This document shows, in pieces, positions 44,070 to 51,926 of a stretch of DNA of 64,000 nucleotides. This DNA is from Streptomyces sp. HUAS 15-9 (GTDB taxonomy: Bacteria > Actinomycetota > Actinomycetes > Streptomycetales > Streptomycetaceae). Position numbers and translations under genes: made by a program. Below the pieces are notes generated by a model. The model had not been told where the DNA came from, did no database searches, and was given only the letters and a program-made list of their open reading frames with translations. The stretch is from NCBI RefSeq assembly GCF_025642155.1, contig NZ_CP106798.1:4154001-4218000 (forward strand), read 5' to 3'. The stretch's first letter is position 1. Each line of letters begins with the position of its first letter.

Positions 44070-44335
44070 TTCGCGGCCTCCGCGACTTCCTCCACCTTGA
44101 CGGTGAAGTCCTCGATCACGGTGTTGGCGAGGAAGGATTCCGCAAGATCGTGGATGCGGGCGAGCGCGGCCTCGTCGACCGGGCCGTCAACTTCCAGTTC
44201 GAATCGCTTTCCCTGACGTACGTCGGAGATCCCTTCGAAACCCAGTCGCGGCAGTGCGCGCTGCACCGCCTGGCCCTGGGGGTCGAGGATCTCCGGCTTG
44301 AGCATGACGTCGACTACGACGCGTGCCACTGGCAC
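44066..44335 (-). CDS. purS: Phosphoribosylformylglycinamidine synthase subunit PurS
   Basis: An 89-residue PurS ([20 protein letters not shown], then [20 protein letters not shown]), the small structural subunit of the FGAM synthase complex. It is the first gene of the purS-purQ-purL operon. Confidence 0.96.
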   Translation of the reverse strand: MPVARVVVDVMLKPEILDPQGQAVQRALPRLGFEGISDVRQGKRFELEVDGPVDEAALARIHDLAESFLANTVIEDFTVKVEEVAEAAK

Positions 44336-44670
44336 TCCCGGTGTGTGGTGCTGAGCAGGTTCCTTCAGACTACCCGCACAAAATTTCTACGCGAGTAGAG
44401 TTGGAGGAAACTACGTGACGGGCATCACGATCAGGTGTCGAACGGGTGCCTTCACCAAAAAATCTGGGAAAGTTCGGCGGTCGACCCGTGGCAGCTATTG
44501 CGCTCGGACACGCGGGCGGATTTAGTCGGGCTTCACTTTGCATTGCCGAGCACTGTACAAATGAATTGGCAATAGCCGATACTTTCCCCGTTAACAGGCG
44601 GACAGTCGACATCTCCCGGGCGTCTTGGCACGTCACCGCAGAGGGGTGTCGCACGAAGGGACCGATATTC

Positions 44671-44988
44671 GTGGCGCAGAAGGTCGTGGTCACTCTCTTT
44701 GACGACATCGACGGCTCGGAAGCGGCGGAAACGATCGCCTTCGGACTCGACGGCAAGTCGTACGAGATCGACCTCAATCAAGCCAATGCCAAGAAACTGC
44801 GTAAGGCTCTTGAGCCGTACGTGGCAGCCGGCCGCAAGAGGGCGAAGTCGGGCAAGACCTACCGGCAGACCGAGGTCGCTCCCGATCCCGCGGCCGTCCG
44901 CGCCTGGGCCCAGGCGAACAAGATGGACGTGCCCGCACGCGGCCGGATCCCCAAGAAGGTCTACGAGGCGTTCAGCGCCGCCCAGTGA
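44671..44988 (+). CDS. lsrL: Lsr2-family nucleoid-associated protein (LsrL type)
   Basis: A 105-residue Lsr2 protein. The N-terminal oligomerisation domain reads AQKVVVTLFDDIDGSEAAET, the linker is basic (GRKRAKSGKTYRQTE), and the C-terminal AT-hook-like domain has VRAWAQANKMDVPARGRIPK, with RGR contacting the minor groove. Lsr2 silences AT-rich acquired DNA. The position next to purS fits the second Streptomyces copy, LsrL, rather than the main Lsr2. GTG 44671 has GAAGGGA upstream; the open frame before it is non-coding. A stem-loop follows. Confidence 0.9.
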   Translation: MAQKVVVTLFDDIDGSEAAETIAFGLDGKSYEIDLNQANAKKLRKALEPYVAAGRKRAKSGKTYRQTEVAPDPAAVRAWAQANKMDVPARGRIPKKVYEAFSAAQ

Positions 44989-45004
44989 CGCCCGCGAGGG
45001 GTGA

Positions 45005-45036
45005 GTCCTCAGGGTCCGTCACCGGACCCTGAGGAC
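45005..45036 (+). terminator. Stem-loop after lsrL
   Basis: A perfect 14-bp stem GTCCTCAGGGTCCG with its complement and a four-base loop starts 17 bases past the stop. No T-run follows. Confidence 0.65.
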
Positions 45037-45147
45037 AGCCGACTTGGAAGCCGTCAGCAGCCGACTTGCGCTACCCCCCTGCTGATCAGCTAATGTCTGG
45101 AGCACGCCGAGGGGCAAGGCCGAAAGGCCGGATCCCACGGACTACAT

Positions 45148-45219
45148 GCGGGTGTAGTTCAGTAGTAGAACATCCCCCTTCCAGGGGGAAGGCGCAGTGT
45201 GCGATTCCTGTCACCCGCT
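45148..45219 (+). tRNA. tRNA-Gly (anticodon TCC)
   Basis: A 72-nt cloverleaf with acceptor GCGGGTG/CACCCGC, anticodon loop CTTCCAG and discriminator T. CCA is not encoded. Confidence 0.93.
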
Positions 45220-45247
45220 CTGGCACCACCACCGTCACATGCATGCA

Positions 45248-45292
45248 TGGGGGTCCCCCCTGCTCGAGCTTGTCGAGAGCTTGGGGGACGAT
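45248..45292. repeat. Streptomyces intergenic palindromic repeat
   Basis: GGGGGTCCCCCCTGCTCGAG followed by CTTGTCGAGAGCTTGGGGGA is, from memory, a widely scattered Streptomyces intergenic palindrome. It lies between two tRNA-Gly genes. Confidence 0.6.
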
Positions 45293-45341
45293 CGGGTAGG
45301 CTGGTGCTCGCACCGATCGGTGGGAGCCGGTCGGGAGCAGT

Positions 45342-45417
45342 GCGGACGTAGCTCAGTTGGTAGAGCGCAACCTTGCCAAGGTTGAGGTCGCGAGTTCGAG
45401 CCTCGTCGTCCGCTCCA
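45342..45417 (+). tRNA. tRNA-Gly (anticodon GCC), copy 1
   Basis: A 76-nt cloverleaf including encoded CCA, anticodon loop TTGCCAA. It is identical to the copy at 49152-49227. Confidence 0.95.
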
Positions 45418-45422
45418 GAGAA

Positions 45423-45450
45423 GCCCCGGTCTTGATGACCGGGGTTTTTT
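45423..45450 (+). terminator. Rho-independent terminator of tRNA-Gly copy 1
   Basis: CCCCGGT pairs with ACCGGGG and is followed by six Ts, six bases after the tRNA. Confidence 0.88.
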
Positions 45451-45534
45451 ATGTGCCGTACGTCTGACATTTGTCATGCCGAGTGATGACACCGCGCACT
45501 GCTGTCCGGCCCCGCCCGCCGGGACGCTGAGGTC

Positions 45535-46485
45535 ATGGACATCAAAGAGCACGAGCACGTGATCAAGGTCACCGACCTCCGGCGTGTCTACGGGGGCGGG
45601 TTCGAGGCGGTGCGCGGAATCGATTTCTCCGTGGCCCGCGGCGAGATCTTCGCGCTGCTGGGCACCAACGGCGCGGGCAAGACCTCGACGGTCGAGCTGC
45701 TGGAGGGCCTCGCGGCACCGGCGGGCGGGCAGGTGCGGGTCCTCGGCCACGACCCCTACCTGGAGCGGGCCGCCGTACGGCCGCGCACCGGCGTGATGCT
45801 CCAGGAGGGCGGCTTCCCGTCCGAGCTGACCGTCGCCGAGACCGCGCGGATGTGGGCGGGCTGCACCAGCGGGGCCCGGCCGGAAGGTGAAGCGCTGGCG
45901 CTGGTGGGGCTGGCCGGGAAGGCCGGTGTGCGGGTGAAGCAGCTGTCGGGAGGTGAGCGGCGGCGCCTGGACCTGGCCCTCGCGCTGCTCGGCGAGCCCG
46001 AGGTGCTGTTCCTCGACGAGCCGACGGCCGGGCTCGACGTCGAAGGGCGCCGGGACACCTGGGAGTTGGTACGGGCGCTGCGCGACACCGGCACCACCGT
46101 GCTGCTCACCACGCACTACCTGGAGGAGGCGGAAGGCCTCGCCGGCCGGCTCGCGATCCTGCACGAGGGCCGCATCGCCGCCTCCGGCACGCCCGCCGAG
46201 GTGACCGCGGGCCGGCCCTCCCGCATCTCCTTCGAACTGCCCGAGGGGTACTTCGTCGGCGATCTGCCGCCGCTCGCCGAGCTGGCGGTGTGCGGGCACG
46301 AGGTGGCGGGCAGGACCGTACGGCTGCGGACCCCGGAACTCCAGCGGACGGCCACCGGGCTGCTGGTGTGGGCCGAGCGGGCCGGGGTCGAACTGCGCGG
46401 CCTCGACATGCGGTCGGCATCGCTGGAGGAGGCGTTCCTCGGGATCGCGCGGGAGCAGGAGCCCACGGCAGGAGCAGCGGCATGA
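45535..46485 (+). CDS. ABC transporter ATP-binding protein
   Basis: A 316-residue DrrA-type ATPase. Walker A LGTNGAGKTST, Q-loop region TGVMLQEGGFP, signature QLSGGERRRLDLALALLGEP, Walker B VLFLDEPTAGLD and the switch His in TTHYLEEAE. The C-terminal ninety residues are the usual DrrA-like extension. The ATG overlaps nothing; its stop overlaps the permease start (ATGA). It forms a four-gene unit with the permease and a sensor/regulator pair, resembling drug- or membrane-stress exporters. Confidence 0.92.
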   Translation: MDIKEHEHVIKVTDLRRVYGGGFEAVRGIDFSVARGEIFALLGTNGAGKTSTVELLEGLAAPAGGQVRVLGHDPYLERAAVRPRTGVMLQEGGFPSELTVAETARMWAGCTSGARPEGEALALVGLAGKAGVRVKQLSGGERRRLDLALALLGEPEVLFLDEPTAGLDVEGRRDTWELVRALRDTGTTVLLTTHYLEEAEGLAGRLAILHEGRIAASGTPAEVTAGRPSRISFELPEGYFVGDLPPLAELAVCGHEVAGRTVRLRTPELQRTATGLLVWAERAGVELRGLDMRSASLEEAFLGIAREQEPTAGAAA

Positions 46486-47261
46486 GCACCCTCGCCTTCG
46501 CACCGGTGGCCCGGCGGCTGCGCGCCCTGGCCCGGGCCGAACTCACCCTGCTCGGCCGCAACCGCAGTGCCGTGCTCACGGCACTGCTCGCACCGCTCGC
46601 GCTGCCGTTCAGCGTGCAGCCCGCGGTCGAACAGATCGACCTCAAGGCCGAGGGACTGACCGTCGGCGCGGTGATGGTGACGGCCGGGATCGGCTTCTCC
46701 TTCCTCTTCTGCGTGTACACCGCGCTGGTGAGCTCCTTCGTCACCCGCCGCGAGGAACTCGTCCTCAAGCGGCTGCGCACCGGCGAACTCGGGGACCTGG
46801 AGATCCTCGTCGGCACGGCCCTGCCCGCGGTCTGCGTCGGACTCGCCCAGGCGCTGGTGCTGTCCGTGGGCTGCGCGGCGCTCCTCGATGCGGGGGCACC
46901 CAGGGCGCCGCAGCTGGCCGTGCTCGGCGTCCTGTCGGGCCTGGTGCTGAGCGCCGCGCTCGCCGCCCTCACCTCGGCCTTCACCAGGACCACCGAGAGC
47001 GCCCAGGTCACCGCGCTGCCGCTGGTGTTGGTGTCGATGATCGGCTCGGGCATCGCGATCCCCACCGAGGTGCTGCCCGACCGGTTCGCCTCCGTCTGCG
47101 ACCTCCTCCCGCTCTCCCCCGCCGTCCGGCTGGTCCGCGCGGGCTGGACCGGCCATCTCGGCGCGTACGAGGTGCTGGGCGCCGTACTGACCTCGCTGGC
47201 CTGGACCGTTCTGGCGGTGTTTGCTGTACGGCGGTGGTTCCGGTGGGAGCCGCGGCGCTGA
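46482..47261 (+). CDS. ABC transporter permease
   Basis: A 259-residue ABC-2 type permease with about six membrane segments, for example GAVMVTAGIGFSFLFCVYTA, GTALPAVCVGLAQALVLSVG and LTSLAWTVLAVFAVRRWF. It partners the ATPase encoded just upstream. Start ATG 46482 overlaps the upstream stop. The substrate is unknown. Confidence 0.9.
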   Translation: MSTLAFAPVARRLRALARAELTLLGRNRSAVLTALLAPLALPFSVQPAVEQIDLKAEGLTVGAVMVTAGIGFSFLFCVYTALVSSFVTRREELVLKRLRTGELGDLEILVGTALPAVCVGLAQALVLSVGCAALLDAGAPRAPQLAVLGVLSGLVLSAALAALTSAFTRTTESAQVTALPLVLVSMIGSGIAIPTEVLPDRFASVCDLLPLSPAVRLVRAGWTGHLGAYEVLGAVLTSLAWTVLAVFAVRRWFRWEPRR

Positions 47262-47278
47262 GTACCGGGGAGCACAGG

Positions 47279-48517
47279 GTGGGGCGGATACGGCGGTTGC
47301 ATCAGCGTCACTGGCGGGAGCGCAGCAAGGCGGAGCGCGTCGAGCTGCAGAGCGTGGTCACCTGGCACGCCACCATCTGGGTGCTTCCGCTCAGCTGGCT
47401 GATGCTGCCGCTGGTCGGCGGGCTCGACCGGCGGCCCGTGCCGATGGTGCTCGGCGGGCTGCTGGTCGCCGTGGACCTGCTGCAGTGCGCGGCCGCGAGC
47501 CGGCTCGTCCGGCCGGCGCTCGACCACTACCTGGGGCGCGCCGAACTGCCGCCCCGCTCCCAGCGCACCGCCGCCGTCCTGCTCGGCCTGGCGCTCGCCC
47601 TGATCACGGCGCTCGCCGTGGTCGACGGGACCGATCCGGTCACGGCCCGGCTGGCGATCGCGGCGGTGCTCGTGCCGTTCGGACTGCCGTACGCGCTCAC
47701 CGTGTCCGTCCCGGTGTTCCTGCGCCGATCCGCGGTCCTCACGGCACTGATCGTGGGCGCCCTCTCGATCGTCCGCCTGGACGGTCTCGGTGTCCTCGCC
47801 ACGACGGTGGTGTGCGGCTTCGCCACCGGCTTCGCCTTGACGGCCGCGCGCTGCGGCGCCTGGACCCTGTCCGTGCTCTGGGAGGCGGAACGCGCCCGCG
47901 AGATCGAGGCCCGGCTCGCCGTCGCCGAGGAGCGGCTGCGGTTCGGGCGGGATCTGCACGACGTCCTGGGGCGGAACCTGTCCGTGATCGCCCTCAAGAG
48001 CGAACTGGCCGTGCAACTGGCACGGCGGGGACGGCCAGAGGCCGTGGAACAGATGATCGAGGTACAGCGCATCGCACAGGAGTCGCAGCGGGAGGTGCGC
48101 GATGTCGTACGGGGCTATCGGGAGGCCGACCTCGATGTCGAACTCCTCGGCGCGCAGGGCGTGTTGACGGCGGCCGGGATCGACTGCGAGATCACCGGTG
48201 CCGCCGACGGGCTGCCCGCCGACGTGCAGTCCGCGCTCGGCTGGGTGGTGCGCGAGGCCACCACCAATGTGCTGCGGCACGGGGACGCCGGGCGGTGTGC
48301 GGTGAGTCTTCGGGTGCTGGAGGGGCGTGTGGTGCTGACGGTGGAGAACGACGGAGCGTCCGGAGCCCCCGACGGGGGTGGGGGTTCCGGGCTCGCGGGG
48401 CTGCGGGAGCGGCTGGCCGTGGTGGACGGGACCCTGACGGCGGGTGCCGTCGGGGAGGACGGGTTCAGGCTGGTGGCCGAGGTGCCCGTGGCGAGTGTGA
48501 GCGGAGTCGCGTCATGA
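47279..48517 (+). CDS. Sensor histidine kinase (DesK/NarX type)
   Basis: A 412-residue kinase. Four to six hydrophobic segments fill residues 25-200, then the HisKA_3 phospho-acceptor helix RFGRDLHDVLGRNLSVIALK and the HATPase region with WVVREATTNVLRHGDA (N box) and GSGLAGLRERLA (G box). GTG 47279 with GGGGAG upstream avoids the 28-base overlap that an earlier GTG (47234) would make with the permease. It pairs with the response regulator whose ATG overlaps its stop. It likely senses membrane state or an exporter substrate. Confidence 0.9.
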   Translation: MGRIRRLHQRHWRERSKAERVELQSVVTWHATIWVLPLSWLMLPLVGGLDRRPVPMVLGGLLVAVDLLQCAAASRLVRPALDHYLGRAELPPRSQRTAAVLLGLALALITALAVVDGTDPVTARLAIAAVLVPFGLPYALTVSVPVFLRRSAVLTALIVGALSIVRLDGLGVLATTVVCGFATGFALTAARCGAWTLSVLWEAERAREIEARLAVAEERLRFGRDLHDVLGRNLSVIALKSELAVQLARRGRPEAVEQMIEVQRIAQESQREVRDVVRGYREADLDVELLGAQGVLTAAGIDCEITGAADGLPADVQSALGWVVREATTNVLRHGDAGRCAVSLRVLEGRVVLTVENDGASGAPDGGGGSGLAGLRERLAVVDGTLTAGAVGEDGFRLVAEVPVASVSGVAS

Positions 48518-49128
48518 GGTCCCCGGTACGGCTGTTGCTCGCCGACGACGAGCATCTGATCCGCGGGGCGCTGGCCGCGCTGCTCTCCCTGGAGGACGAC
48601 CTCGTCGTGGTCGCCGAGGCGGCGACCGGGCCCGAGGCGCTCGCCATGGCGCGGGCCCATGAACCGGACGTGGCGGTGCTGGATCTTCAGATGCCGGGCG
48701 CCGACGGTGTGAAGGTCGCCACATCCCTGCGGGCCGAACTTCCCGGCTGCCAGGTGCTGATCGTCACCGGTCACGGGCGGCCCGGCCATCTGAAACGGGC
48801 CCTTGCGGCCGGTGTGCGCGGGTTCGTCCCGAAGACCGTCAGCGCCCAGCGGCTCGCGGAGATCATCCGTACCGTGCACGCCGGAAACCGCTACGTCGAC
48901 CCCGAGTTGGCCGCCGACGCGATCTCCGCCGGGGACTCGCCACTGACCGCGCGCGAGGCCGAGGTCCTGGAGCTGGCCGCCGACGGGGCACCGGTCGCAG
49001 AGATCGCTGAGCGGGCCGCGCTGTCGCCGGGGACCGTGCGGAACTACCTCTCCTCGGCCGTGACGAAACTCGGGGCCGACAACCGTCATGCTGCGGTGCG
49101 TCTCGCTCGGGAGCGAGGTTGGGTATAG
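48514..49128 (+). CDS. LuxR/NarL-family response regulator
   Basis: A 204-residue regulator. The receiver domain has acidic residues in LLLADDEHLIRGALAAL, phospho-acceptor Asp in VAVLDLQMPGADG, and Lys in VRGFVPKTVSAQRL. The C-terminal HTH is LTAREAEVLELAADGAPVAE then IAERAALSPGTVRNYLSSAV. It probably controls the ABC transporter genes upstream. Confidence 0.93.
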   Translation: MRSPVRLLLADDEHLIRGALAALLSLEDDLVVVAEAATGPEALAMARAHEPDVAVLDLQMPGADGVKVATSLRAELPGCQVLIVTGHGRPGHLKRALAAGVRGFVPKTVSAQRLAEIIRTVHAGNRYVDPELAADAISAGDSPLTAREAEVLELAADGAPVAEIAERAALSPGTVRNYLSSAVTKLGADNRHAAVRLARERGWV

Positions 49129-49151
49129 TTGCTCTCGCGCAGCAGCGCAAT

Positions 49152-49227
49152 GCGGACGTAGCTCAGTTGGTAGAGCGCAACCTTGCCAAGGTTGAGGTCG
49201 CGAGTTCGAGCCTCGTCGTCCGCTCCA
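49152..49227 (+). tRNA. tRNA-Gly (anticodon GCC), copy 2
   Basis: 76-nt cloverleaf with encoded CCA, identical to 45342-45417. It starts 23 bases past the response regulator stop. Confidence 0.95.
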
Positions 49228-49229
49228 GC

Positions 49230-49257
49230 AAGGCCCCCGGTCTCCCGGGGGCCTTTT
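49230..49257 (+). terminator. Terminator of tRNA-Gly copy 2
   Basis: AAGGCCCCCGG pairs with the complementary CCGGGGGCCTT, then TT, directly behind the tRNA and before the convergent purC stop. Confidence 0.8.
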
Positions 49258-49274
49258 GCGTTACACCCTTTGCA

Positions 49275-50174
49275 TCACGCCCAGCTCAGGCCGGTCAGGC
49301 GCTCGTACGCCTCGATGTACTTCGCCCGGGTGGCGTCCACGACCTGCTGGGGCAGCGGCGGCGGGGGCTGCTCGCTCCTGCGGTCCCAGCCGGACTCGGC
49401 GGAGGTCAGCCAGTCGCGCACGAACTGCTTGTCGTACGACGGCTGCGCGCGGCCCGGCTGCCACTGGTCGGCCGGCCAGAAGCGGGAGGAGTCCGGGGTG
49501 AGGACCTCGTCGGCGAGGACGAGGGTGTCTGCCTCGAAGCCGAACTCGAACTTGGTGTCCGCGAGGATGATCCCCCGGTCGCGGGCGATGTCCCGGGCCC
49601 GGTTGTAGACGGCGAGGGTGGTCTGGCGCAGCTGGGCGGCGGTGTCCGCGCCGACCTGCCGGGCGACCTCCTCGTACGACACGTTCTCGTCGTGCTCGCC
49701 GACCTCGGCCTTGGTGGCCGGGGTGAAGATCGGGGCGGGCAGTTCGGAGCCGTCCACGAGGCCCTCGGGCAGGGCGAGGCCGCAGACCGTGCGGGACTCC
49801 TGGTACTCGGCGAGGCCCGAGCCGGTGAGGTAGCCGCGGGCCACGGCCTCGACCGGGATCATCCGCAGCGACTTGCAGATCAGGGTGCGGCCCGCCCAGT
49901 CGACGGGCGCGCCCGCGGGGAGCTCGGTGCTCAGGACGTGGTTGGGGACCAGGTCGGCGAGCTGGTCGAACCACCACAGCGAGAGCTGGGTGAGTACGCG
50001 GCCCTTGTCGGGGATCTCGGTCGGCAGCACCCAGTCGTAGGCGGACATGCGGTCGCTGGCGACCATCACGAGGTCGCCCGCCTCGTTCTGGTACAGCTCG
50101 CGCACCTTGCCGGTGTGCAGATGCACCAGACCCGGAACCTGGATCGGCTCGGGCTTTTCGACGAATCCGGACAC
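49275..50174 (-). CDS. purC: Phosphoribosylaminoimidazole-succinocarboxamide synthase
   Basis: A 299-residue SAICAR synthetase (purine step 8) joining CAIR and aspartate. Motifs: HLHTGKVRELYQNEAGDLVM, VASDRMSAYDWVLPTEIPDK, MIPVEAVARGYLTGSGLAEY and LADTKFEFGFEADTLVLADE. The length fits the bacterial long type (about 300). Start ATG 50174 has GGGGAGGAAC upstream. Confidence 0.96.
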   Translation of the reverse strand: MSGFVEKPEPIQVPGLVHLHTGKVRELYQNEAGDLVMVASDRMSAYDWVLPTEIPDKGRVLTQLSLWWFDQLADLVPNHVLSTELPAGAPVDWAGRTLICKSLRMIPVEAVARGYLTGSGLAEYQESRTVCGLALPEGLVDGSELPAPIFTPATKAEVGEHDENVSYEEVARQVGADTAAQLRQTTLAVYNRARDIARDRGIILADTKFEFGFEADTLVLADEVLTPDSSRFWPADQWQPGRAQPSYDKQFVRDWLTSAESGWDRRSEQPPPPLPQQVVDATRAKYIEAYERLTGLSWA

Positions 50175-50243
50175 GGTTCCTCCCCGTGGTTCTGTCCAAG
50201 TGGCTCGATTGTCCCGTATGGGTGGCCGGTCATGGACAGCGGG

Positions 50244-51743
50244 TCAGTCGCGCTTGCAGATTCGATCCAGCAGGTTGGCGGTGGCCCGCTGGATACGGGG
50301 GTCCACGTGCCCCGGCCGGTCCAGGGCCGGTGACCAGGCGAAGGTCCCCGACGCGAAGACCAGGGCGCCGGAGGGCGCGCGGTACAGGGAGGTCTCCTGG
50401 TGGCGCTGGACGCCGTCGTTGTCGGTGTATGGGGAGTGGGCGAGGAGAATGCGCTCTTCGTGGTCGGGGAGCGGGGTGCGCGGGAAGTAGCGGTCGGCCT
50501 CGCCGGCCACCAGGCCCGCCAGCTCGTCGCCCTCGCCGGCGCCGGTCGCCTCCCACAGCCAGTGGCCGGCGTTGCGGACGATCAGCGGGTGGGGCTCGGG
50601 GACCCGGCCCGCGTACTGGATGCCGACCAGCTGCTGTTCGGGGCGGTCGATCTCGCGCCAGAGCACCGGCCTGCCCGGCCCCTTGCGCTTGCGGCAGGTG
50701 AGCAGGCGGTCCGCGCCGGAGGGCGCGGGGCCCAGTTCCACCTGCCAGTACATGGTGTTGGCGGAGAGGAAGACGAGCGAGGTGCCGCTCTCGCGGGCGA
50801 TCTCCACCGTGCGGCGCATCTGCGTCGACCAGTACTCGTCGTGGCCGGGGAAGACCAGGCCCCGGTAGCGGGTGGGGTCGACGCGTCCGGCGTGCAGATC
50901 GCGGGCGTCGGCGTAGGCGAGGTCGTAGCCGTACCGTTCCGCCCAGCGGATGAAGTCGTAGGCGTGGCCGACGTGCAGGGGCAGGCCCGCGCCCGCGTAC
51001 GGGCGGTCGAAGGAGACCGTGGTCGCGGCGTCGGCCTCGCCGAGCAGCCGGCCCTTCTCGTCCCAGGCGTGGTAGAGGCTGGCGCCGGTGTGGCCGTCCT
51101 CCGGGTAGAGGTTGTAGGCCTGCCAGGTGATGTCGGGGAGCAGCAGGAGCAGATCCGCGGGGTGGTTGTCGCGGACCGTGAACGGCACGTGGGAGCGGTA
51201 GCCGTCGGCGGTGGTGAGGACGGCCACGTAGGCGCCGTTGCTCCAGTACGACGGGATCTGCAGCCGCCAGGACAGCCACCAGTGGTGGCAGGAGACCGTG
51301 CGGTCGGCGGTCAGCGGCGGGGGCTGGACGATGCCGGAGAGCCGGGGGCTGGTGGTGATCTTGGCGGCGCCGTCACCGCCGTAGTGGCCGATCCGGTAGA
51401 TGTCCACGCTGAACTGCTGGGGCGGGTCGACGGTGATGTGGAAGTCGACGGCCTCGCCGGGCGCGACCGCGCCGGTGGAGGTGAAGCCCTTGATCTGGCG
51501 GTGGACGTCGTCCGCCGAGCGGGGGCCGCCGGAGGGGCGCGGAGCCGGCACCCTCGGCCTGCCGCTGCCCGCCGGGGGCGCGTGCTGCTGGGTCGCGTCC
51601 ACGTACCAGGGGACGACATGGCCGGTGTCGTCGAAGTAGGTCTCGCTGCCGCGCAGCCAGGGAACCGGTCCCAGGCCGAAGGGGTCCGTGACGGCGTGTG
51701 CGAGTGCCCCCGACTCCCAGCGGCGGATGTGCTCGGATCCCAT
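50244..51743 (-). CDS. N,N-dimethylformamidase beta-subunit-like protein
   Basis: A 499-residue protein similar to the large-subunit C-terminal domain of N,N-dimethylformamidase. Typical stretches are YRIGHYGGDGAAKI, DNHPADLLLLLPDITWQAYN, DGHTGASLYHAWDEKG, VSFDRPYAGAG, LVFPGHDEYWSTQMRRTVE and FLSANTMYWQ. The order is a small beta-sandwich followed by a glutamine-amidotransferase-like fold. Whether it hydrolyses an amide is unknown. ATG 51743 is chosen because of GGGAGGGGAGC upstream; the open frame before it is non-coding in character. Confidence 0.8.
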   Translation of the reverse strand: MGSEHIRRWESGALAHAVTDPFGLGPVPWLRGSETYFDDTGHVVPWYVDATQQHAPPAGSGRPRVPAPRPSGGPRSADDVHRQIKGFTSTGAVAPGEAVDFHITVDPPQQFSVDIYRIGHYGGDGAAKITTSPRLSGIVQPPPLTADRTVSCHHWWLSWRLQIPSYWSNGAYVAVLTTADGYRSHVPFTVRDNHPADLLLLLPDITWQAYNLYPEDGHTGASLYHAWDEKGRLLGEADAATTVSFDRPYAGAGLPLHVGHAYDFIRWAERYGYDLAYADARDLHAGRVDPTRYRGLVFPGHDEYWSTQMRRTVEIARESGTSLVFLSANTMYWQVELGPAPSGADRLLTCRKRKGPGRPVLWREIDRPEQQLVGIQYAGRVPEPHPLIVRNAGHWLWEATGAGEGDELAGLVAGEADRYFPRTPLPDHEERILLAHSPYTDNDGVQRHQETSLYRAPSGALVFASGTFAWSPALDRPGHVDPRIQRATANLLDRICKRD

Positions 51744-51926
51744 GATCGCTCCCCTCCCTCGGGCCCCCGTACTGTGCGTGCGATGCGGCTGTCGTATGTC
51801 GTAAGCCCTTGCCATGTGCGCGATCGGTCCCAGCACATCACATAACGCACGCGCGCGGTCACTATTCGTTGCGAATTGACCTGAAATGGAAGAAGGCGTT
51901 CCGCTACGGCGGACCATCGTCCGAGG

